64,000 nucleotides of DNA from Roseivivax lentus (lineage in GTDB: Bacteria > Pseudomonadota > Alphaproteobacteria > Rhodobacterales > Rhodobacteraceae). Of the stretch, positions 56,983 to 64,000 are shown piece by piece. The DNA lies in assembly GCF_900156805.1 (NCBI RefSeq), contig NZ_FTOQ01000004.1:281835-345834 (forward strand), read 5' to 3'. Below the pieces are notes generated by a model. The model ran no database searches. It was not told where the DNA came from and was given only the letters and a program-made list of their open reading frames with translations. Positions within the stretch are counted from its first letter, which is position 1. Each line of letters begins with the position of its first letter. Both the position numbers and the translations under genes were made by a program.

Positions 56983-58797
56983 TTGCAATCTCCGAAGTTT
57001 CAGTTTCTACAAAGTGATATCAAGGACGTCTTCGACATAAGCCTCTTGAAGGAGGAGTGGAAGAAGCGAACGAAGCCGCAAATACGGAAGCAGCTCATAT
57101 TCGACGCGGTTGAATATAGAGACATTGACCAAGATATAACCCGTCTACTTCAACGCGTACACAGGGAGGTCAGTGAGGGCAACTATGTCGTACGCATGCC
57201 AAAGAGGTATCTGGCTGAGAAGTCTCGCGGCCTTTGCCGACAAATGACTTTGATACACCCAAAAGACCTACTCGTTCTGGAAAGGCTCTCCAGATCGGTG
57301 TACTTTGAGTTGAAGCATAAAGCTCCAAGCAAGTCAGCTTTTTTCGAGCCCGATGATGGAAAATTCACGAAGGGTTTTAAGCAAAGCGACTTCGAGTACG
57401 GATCTTTTGCAAGCTGGAAGAAGTTTCAAAAGAGCATCTTTGGCTTTGCAAAGGAGAACAACTACATCGTAATAACCGACGTCGCGAATTTCTACGACTT
57501 TATCAACTTTCAGCACCTTAGAAACATCGTCTCTTCTCTGGCAGACATTCGCGAGTCCATTCTCGACTTGCTGATCCATGTGCTGAACCGCCTGACATGG
57601 ACGCCAGATTTCATGCCTTTGACACAAGTCGGCATGCCTCAAATTGAGACATCAGCAACACGTGTTTTGGCGAACGCTATGCTCTACGAGGTGGACAAGC
57701 TTTGCGAGCACTCAGCGGTGTCCAACTACGCCAGATTTATGGACGACATGGATATCGGCGTGAGTTCTGTTGAGAAAGCAAAGGTCATTGTTCGAGATAT
57801 TGATTTAATCCTACAATCACGCCAACTCAGGCTCAACTCCTCGAAGACTCAAATACTATCACAGCAGGAGGCATTCGCTCATTTCTGTATTTCGGAGAAT
57901 TTAACGCTCTCACGGGTAGAGGCGCTTATCGAGAAGAAACGATTCTTAAAGTTCGCCAAGGCGATCTTAACCTCGAAATATGAGGCTTGGCTTGATCGGA
58001 CCTCTGCTGGCGGTCCGAGCGAGAAATCGCGTTTCGTTAGGGGCAATGGCCCAAAGATCTATAAACATGTATTGACTTTGATCTACGAAGCAGGTGGCAG
58101 CGTCAGTGACGAGGACCTCCTCTGGCAGGTCGAGCATAATCCCTCAATGCGGCCAACAGCACTGCGATACCTCTCCAGAACGAGTAGAGGAAATACAGTC
58201 CTCAAGAAATTGATCGCAATGGTGAGAAGCGGCGTGTTCGTTGACGATGCTGCATACGTAGATGTGGCGGGCTTCATGCTTCATACCAAGTTTCGCAAGA
58301 CCAAAGCATGCACACTTCGGGCGGAAGAATTCTGCAAACACGCCGCATCAACGAGCGATATTGGCTTGCACTGTGCAATATTCGTGTCAGCTCGCTTTCT
58401 AGATCGCCCACAAATACAATGCCTTCTGGATAACAATATCGAGCGAATTTCAGACGACTTCTGGCTCAGCCGGGCCGCTGCGGGGCTGACGTCTCTGTTC
58501 ATTGGTGAACCCGAATGGGGTCAATATCTTGACTTCATTCGCAAGCTGAACTCGCCAGATGCCGACGATGTATACGAGTATCTACTGTCGGTAAGTAGCT
58601 CGACAAGCTTTAGCCAATCGCTGAAAGCTTACATCAAAGCTCCAAATCACACCTTTCCTCAGGCACTCTTCTTTCCCAAGGTCTTGATCCTACTGGCAGC
58701 CGCGAAGAATGGCAGCAGCGCATCATTGGCTCCCAACCTACATGTGGATCATCCTGCGCTCAAGAAGGATCCCTACTACGCTCAAATGGGTTTTTGA
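56983..58797 (+). CDS. Reverse transcriptase, Abi/DRT-like, probable phage defence enzyme
   Basis: A 604-aa protein. RT motifs are in order: motif A TDVANFYDFI with Asp166; motif B GMPQIETSATRVLANAML (217-234); motif C ARFMDDMDIG with Asp254/Asp255 (FMDD in place of YxDD); motif D LRLNSSKTQIL (282-292). After about residue 310 there is a long helical C-terminal region without a maturase or endonuclease motif, as in AbiA/AbiK and DRT proteins. The start is TTG with GAGG 6 bp upstream. It is AT-richer than the host. I cannot assign a DRT type. Confidence 0.82.
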   Translation: MQSPKFQFLQSDIKDVFDISLLKEEWKKRTKPQIRKQLIFDAVEYRDIDQDITRLLQRVHREVSEGNYVVRMPKRYLAEKSRGLCRQMTLIHPKDLLVLERLSRSVYFELKHKAPSKSAFFEPDDGKFTKGFKQSDFEYGSFASWKKFQKSIFGFAKENNYIVITDVANFYDFINFQHLRNIVSSLADIRESILDLLIHVLNRLTWTPDFMPLTQVGMPQIETSATRVLANAMLYEVDKLCEHSAVSNYARFMDDMDIGVSSVEKAKVIVRDIDLILQSRQLRLNSSKTQILSQQEAFAHFCISENLTLSRVEALIEKKRFLKFAKAILTSKYEAWLDRTSAGGPSEKSRFVRGNGPKIYKHVLTLIYEAGGSVSDEDLLWQVEHNPSMRPTALRYLSRTSRGNTVLKKLIAMVRSGVFVDDAAYVDVAGFMLHTKFRKTKACTLRAEEFCKHAASTSDIGLHCAIFVSARFLDRPQIQCLLDNNIERISDDFWLSRAAAGLTSLFIGEPEWGQYLDFIRKLNSPDADDVYEYLLSVSSSTSFSQSLKAYIKAPNHTFPQALFFPKVLILLAAAKNGSSASLAPNLHVDHPALKKDPYYAQMGF

Positions 58798-59009
58798 CCC
58801 AGGGTCGTCTACAGCATCAAGCGTCCCACGCCGCAGCATCGGAAAGGTCGCGAGAGACTGAAAGTGACTCACAGCCGCCATTCGCTGCGCAACGAACGAT
58901 TAGCGACTATGAGCCAAGTGTCGACAGCAAGATTTGGCAACTACGTTCACGAAGGCAAGAAGCAGCATTCGAGACAGATCGATGAAAATAAATCGCACCC
59001 GGCTGCCTA

Positions 59010-59552
59010 TCAAAATGCAATTAAGTCATTTTCACGAAGTATCTCGAATACCTCAGAAGACTCGGCATCACTAACCTGCCTCCGCAAGAATGGAGATTCC
59101 TCAGATCCGTAGCTGAATATTTTCTGCCCTTGATGCCTCATTCTTACATGAGTCACGCACGGGCTATCAATATTTTTAGCGCGGTGTATCGTTCCCGCCT
59201 TAATAAAGTAGTGTTGCCCCGCACCGCAGGTAAAGTTTACCACCTCTGATATTGCTCCAAGCCTCCCCGTCTCATGCAGTATCGACCTACCATCATCGTA
59301 GGTCACCGAAAATTCCTTCAGGTTTGCCTCTCTATCCGGAACGAACTCAGCTATATAGTTCTTAATAGATCCAGCGAGAACGTTGGAGTCCAAGTCGAAC
59401 TCATGGGTGTGCCACGTGTTATCTGCCGAGAAATCGGCATTTTCGCTATAAACATGAAGACGACGGGTCACTTCGCCAGAGGACAAAACCAAATAGTAAA
59501 AGCCAAGCGGGTGAACGCGAAAACTCCGAATGTGACGCTTTTCAACTTTCAT
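59010..59552 (-). CDS. Cupin-like protein, partner of the membrane protein upstream
   Basis: A 180-aa protein. WHTHEFDLD (His48, His50) and YFIKAGTIHRA (His123) have the spacing of a cupin metal site, similar to cysteine dioxygenase-like folds. The ends are beta-rich. The start overlaps the stop of the membrane protein gene by 4 bp, so the two are made as a unit. It is AT-rich. No enzyme activity can be inferred. Confidence 0.65.
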   Translation of the reverse strand: MKVEKRHIRSFRVHPLGFYYLVLSSGEVTRRLHVYSENADFSADNTWHTHEFDLDSNVLAGSIKNYIAEFVPDREANLKEFSVTYDDGRSILHETGRLGAISEVVNFTCGAGQHYFIKAGTIHRAKNIDSPCVTHVRMRHQGQKIFSYGSEESPFLRRQVSDAESSEVFEILRENDLIAF

Positions 59553-60481
59553 TTGTAGCGGTGATCCTTCGGCTTGATTATAGAGAATATCTCCTCACGA
59601 TACTCTCTGACTCTATCTTCTGGGAAGCCAAAGCTGAGAAGCGCTTCTACGGGAATGTCTTCATCGCCGGCACGGTGCTTTTTCCACTGGTAGGCGGACA
59701 AATCAACTGCCCGAGATAGCTCCACCTCACCAATAATCATTGAGCGAAACATTTCAAAAAATTGGCTCTGTCTTGAAAACTTTAGCGCATATAGAGACTT
59801 GTCGTCTTCGGTAAGGATTGCACCTCGATCCGACATATCTATCCGGAATGATGGTATGAAGTTTGATAAGCAAACTCGAACTTTGAGATTTCGATTGTTC
59901 GCGGCAGCCAAGGCACATGCCGCAGAGGTGGCGACTGCATTCTTGAATAGCTTGTCTTTCCCGTCATCCTCCCCCAGAATACCTACCATATCTTCATAGA
60001 CCTCGGACAGTTTTTTTATTTCAGGGTCAGGCAGCAGAATAGTGACATCTATGGTTTTCCGAGCCTTTCGCGCGTTGTCACTCAACCGTTGAAGCGTCTC
60101 AGCCCGGAAGTATGTCGCTGATCTCGCCCAAAGAAAGTAGAACGCCGTATCTTCAGGCAGTTCCTTTATCTCATCGGATATATCCCCAGGTCGCAGCGTT
60201 TCGATCTCCGGTCTCTCGATGTCCTCTCGGATAAAATAAATATATGCGCCGTAGACAACCAGAACAGTTAGAGCTGCGGAAAAGAGGTTGGATGACACGG
60301 ACCGAATGAAATTTGACCATGTATTCTCCGGCTCCAACAGAGATGCAGACCAATAGGAAAGAGCTGTGACAGCGGCCAGAATGATAAACGTCCAAATGAA
60401 CCGCCTGCGGGCGGATCGTGAGCCAAGATCGTTTAACACATTAAGGCTGATATATTTACTTGCGCGCGGCTTCGAGGGCAT
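59549..60481 (-). CDS. Two-helix membrane protein with cytosolic C-terminal domain
   Basis: A 310-aa protein with transmembrane helices at about 29-49 and 64-84. A 220-residue soluble domain follows, with alternating strands and helices (FYFLWARSATYFRAETLQRLSD, TIDVTILLPDP, LKVRVCLSNFIPSFRIDMSDRG). The layout recalls phospholipase D-like folds without the HKD motif, but this is only a resemblance. The first gene of a two-gene unit with the cupin-like protein. A toxin or sensor at the membrane is a reasonable guess for defence cargo. Confidence 0.65.
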   Translation of the reverse strand: MPSKPRASKYISLNVLNDLGSRSARRRFIWTFIILAAVTALSYWSASLLEPENTWSNFIRSVSSNLFSAALTVLVVYGAYIYFIREDIERPEIETLRPGDISDEIKELPEDTAFYFLWARSATYFRAETLQRLSDNARKARKTIDVTILLPDPEIKKLSEVYEDMVGILGEDDGKDKLFKNAVATSAACALAAANNRNLKVRVCLSNFIPSFRIDMSDRGAILTEDDKSLYALKFSRQSQFFEMFRSMIIGEVELSRAVDLSAYQWKKHRAGDEDIPVEALLSFGFPEDRVREYREEIFSIIKPKDHRYK

Positions 60482-60920
60482 TTGCCATCCTGTTTATGTC
60501 CCAAATACAACTGATAAGGTGTGCCGTGTGCTACTGCAACTGCGCCGTCTTCTAGTGCGAGGCGGTGGATGTTTTCCTTGGGTGTATCCTGAATAGATCA
60601 ACCAGTTTGCGCTTTAGACAGTCGCATCGGCAGGCTTGGGCTGTATGACGCAGCGCGCTACTCTGGTAAGGTCGTCCGCTTTGGGCCGTTTCACGACGCT
60701 TTTGTGGTGCCGTTCGTGGCGCGCATGCCTCTTCTTCTGCGTCCGGCTGTGGTTCTCCGATCCTCCATGGGCAGATTTTGCCCAGAGGGCCCCCCTCTCG
60801 GCGCTCTTCCGATTTGGTGGTGGTTCAGCTGCGCGGTCGTAGTGACGCGCAGCTGAACCACCGCCTTGAGTAGATAGGCTTTCCCGCTGGCGTCGTTTTC
60901 CCACGCCACAGGAGGCCCTC
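60482..60920. other. 439-bp gap with a 17-bp perfect inverted repeat
   Basis: There is no supported gene. At 60819-60835 and 60846-60862 lies a perfect 17-bp inverted repeat (GGTGGTTCAGCTGCGCG and its complement) with a 10-nt loop. No T-tract follows. It lies 58 bp upstream of the PemK/MazF-like start. It may be an oriT hairpin, a replication site or an operator. Confidence 0.55.
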
Positions 60921-61403
60921 ATGTATCATCATCCCCAGCCTTTCACGCCGTTTCCGACCAGCGCGGATTTGCTGCGCGGCGACGTCGTGCTGTTCCGCTT
61001 TCCTCTCGCCGAAGAGGATGACGAACCCGGCGCGCCGAAGCGCCGCCCCTGCCTGGTGCTCGACACGCTGACCAAGGGCGACGATCGCTTCGTCGAGATC
61101 GCCTACGGCACCTCCGCCGATACGCGCGCGAACCGCGGCTACGAGGTCATCGTGAAGCAACCCGCCGCGCGCGCGACGGCCGGACTGTCGAAGCCCACGC
61201 GGTTTGTCTGCGCACGGCGCATCATCGTCCACGTGAACCACAGCGGCTTCCACGGCCGGGCAAAGGGGCCGCATATCATCGGCCGCCTCGATGAAGCCCT
61301 TCTGGAGCGGATGAATGCCGTCCGCGCACGGATCCAGGCCGAAGCCGACATTGCTGCCTACTACTGGGAAGAGCAGGCGCGCGAAGACCGCGGTTTCCGA
61401 TAG
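60921..61403 (+). CDS. PemK/MazF-like protein
   Basis: A 160-aa protein. RGDVVLFRFPLAEEDD, then PKRRPCLVLDTL, VEIAYGTS and SKPTRFVCARR, follow the strand pattern of PemK/MazF ribonuclease toxins. The C-terminal 45 residues are an added helix. AGGAGG precedes the ATG. A usual small antitoxin is not seen upstream; the next gene (146 aa) is not a known antitoxin type. It could act in plasmid-type maintenance. Confidence 0.6.
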   Translation: MYHHPQPFTPFPTSADLLRGDVVLFRFPLAEEDDEPGAPKRRPCLVLDTLTKGDDRFVEIAYGTSADTRANRGYEVIVKQPAARATAGLSKPTRFVCARRIIVHVNHSGFHGRAKGPHIIGRLDEALLERMNAVRARIQAEADIAAYYWEEQAREDRGFR

Positions 61404-61456
61404 GGAACCGCGCTCTCGCCGCTGCTCCTCCCCTCAATCAACACAAGGAAAGACCA

Positions 61457-61897
61457 ATGGATATGCCATTCAAATCCGCCTCCGAGATCACCGCAATGGC
61501 CGCATCGTGCTTCCCGCTTGCGCGGGCCGCCGCCACCGGGATCGACCAGGACGTGCTCGACCTCGTCGCGCCGAAGCCGAAGCAGGAGGCCAAGAAGCTC
61601 GCCGCTCTGCTGCGGGCCGGCAAGATCTTCGACAGGGGCATCCTGGCGATGCTGCACGAGCTCGTCGGAGTCCTCGATGCCGAGATCGCCGAGGGCACCT
61701 ACGTCGAGACCCGCTATGACCATAGCCCGGAAAACGTCTCCGACTACAAGACCTGGGGCCAAGAACGCCTCACACCGGAGGCTGATCGCCTGTCGAACGC
61801 CCTGGCGGTGCTGATCGAGCTCTACGCCACCCTGTCGGCGGTGCACGACATCCTGCGCGCAGAGAAGGCCCTGGAGGGGCTGCGCTCCGCGGCCTGA
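61457..61897 (+). CDS. Hypothetical protein of the mobile element
   Basis: A 146-aa mostly helical protein (KPKQEAKKLAALLRAGKIFDRGILAMLHELVGVLDAEIAEG ...). No family recognised. AAGGAAAG precedes the ATG. It follows the PemK/MazF-like gene by 53 bp on the same strand, so it may be its partner, but it lacks a DNA-binding motif that would identify an antitoxin. Confidence 0.65.
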   Translation: MDMPFKSASEITAMAASCFPLARAAATGIDQDVLDLVAPKPKQEAKKLAALLRAGKIFDRGILAMLHELVGVLDAEIAEGTYVETRYDHSPENVSDYKTWGQERLTPEADRLSNALAVLIELYATLSAVHDILRAEKALEGLRSAA

Positions 61898-61983
61898 TGA
61901 GACACGCGGGCCGGAACACCCGCGTCAGGGCGCGCCGACGATCCTTCTGCTGCTACAGATGTCGGCGCGTCTGCCAAAAGAGA

Positions 61984-62012
61984 AGCCCGTGCAGATCCTG
62001 CCTGCACGGGCT
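61984..62012. terminator. Strong hairpin, possible terminator
   Basis: An 11-bp perfect stem (AGCCCGTGCAG/CTGCACGGGCT) with a 7-nt loop. The minus strand continues with TTCTCTTTT; the plus strand has no T-tract. It lies after the 146-aa protein gene. Confidence 0.5.
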
Positions 62013-62085
62013 CAACGATCACACGCGAGGGCTCGGATCTCGCCGGTCTGTCGGTATTCGGTGTCCACAGCCGAAGGAGATACCA

Positions 62086-62265
62086 ATGGCCCTCGCAAAC
62101 CTGATCGACCTGATTGCCGAAGTCGCCGCGAAGCGCACCGCCCGGGAGGGCAAGAACGACCGCGACGCCTCGGAACAGACTTGGCCAGGGTGCCGCTTGA
62201 TCCAGGCGTTTTTGAGGCGGCGTGAACTGTTTTTCGGAGAAAGCCTTGAGATCGCCAAATTATGA
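62086..62265 (+). CDS. Small hypothetical protein upstream of the recombinase
   Basis: A 59-aa protein starting MALANLIDLIAEVAAKRTAREG, with a near-perfect ribosome site (AAGGAGAT) 5 bp before the ATG. It is basic and helical. No family recognised. The gene ends 16 bp before the recombinase start, so it may be co-transcribed. An excisionase-like role is conceivable but unsupported. Confidence 0.55.
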   Translation: MALANLIDLIAEVAAKRTAREGKNDRDASEQTWPGCRLIQAFLRRRELFFGESLEIAKL

Positions 62266-62281
62266 GGATCAATCTGCGAAC

Positions 62282-63982
<1,701 letters not shown>

Positions 63983-64000
63983 ACGCTTGGTGTTGTATTG

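Noticed and set aside
58794..59112. Short plus-strand frames after the reverse transcriptase gene
   Set aside because: They lack ribosome sites and overlap the 3' end of the cupin-like gene on the other strand.
60614..60922. Short frames on both strands around the 17-bp inverted repeat
   Set aside because: The frames run through the hairpin arms, have no start signals and no protein-like composition.

Overview
The window is high-GC DNA from an alphaproteobacterium, almost certainly a member of the Rhodobacteraceae (Roseobacter group). The clues are family-typical proteins (a DUF2794 protein, a DUF1467 protein, paired DUF6455 proteins, a Hint-domain protein, a complex I NDUFA9-like protein), G/C-ending codons and dense 1-4 bp start/stop overlaps. 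The assignment is inference from protein content; no rRNA gene is present.

Positions 1-53753 are mostly chromosomal housekeeping DNA on both strands. From left to right: the 5' part of a formate dehydrogenase alpha subunit gene; a two-subunit GMC dehydrogenase with a Tat-exported small subunit; gloA; an RHH protein; an NlpC/P60 peptidase and M17 aminopeptidase pair; a beta-carbonic anhydrase; lysine/diaminopimelate genes (asd, dapD, dapE) with a LOG-family protein; rnr; an envelope block (MltB-type transglycosylase, rppH, ctpA, an EnvC-like factor, gpmI); a glycosyltransferase and an FkbM methyltransferase; an AT-rich orphan beside carB; a V4R/BchJ-like gene behind a PpsR/CrtJ-type operator; cfa-like and aspS; a BglII-type restriction enzyme with an MT-A70 methyltransferase; mce; a nitroreductase; an M48 lipoprotein; tRNA-Leu(CAG); and a GMC oxidoreductase with an enolase-superfamily enzyme. 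Gene decay is visible at 45813-46428 (methyltransferase with an internal deletion) and 51418-52402 (two dead genes lying tail to tail).

Positions 54360-63926 are an integrated mobile element of about 9.6 kb. A 21-bp perfect direct repeat bounds it, and that repeat is exactly the last 21 nt of the tRNA-fMet gene that survives intact at 63906-63982 on the minus strand. The element has a MobV-type relaxase, a large serine recombinase whose reading frame runs into the tRNA, a PemK/MazF-like protein and several small unknown proteins, but no conjugation apparatus. It therefore looks like an integrative and mobilizable element. Its AT-richer cargo is a 604-aa reverse transcriptase with a diverged catalytic motif (FMDD) and a long helical C-terminus, resembling Abi/DRT defence enzymes. 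Beside it is a convergent two-gene unit encoding a two-helix membrane protein and a cupin-like protein. This cargo is the best candidate for an undescribed system.

Left of the element there are two more short stretches ending in the tRNA-fMet 3' end, each with its own rho-independent terminator. They suggest that the same tRNA has been used as an integration site more than once.
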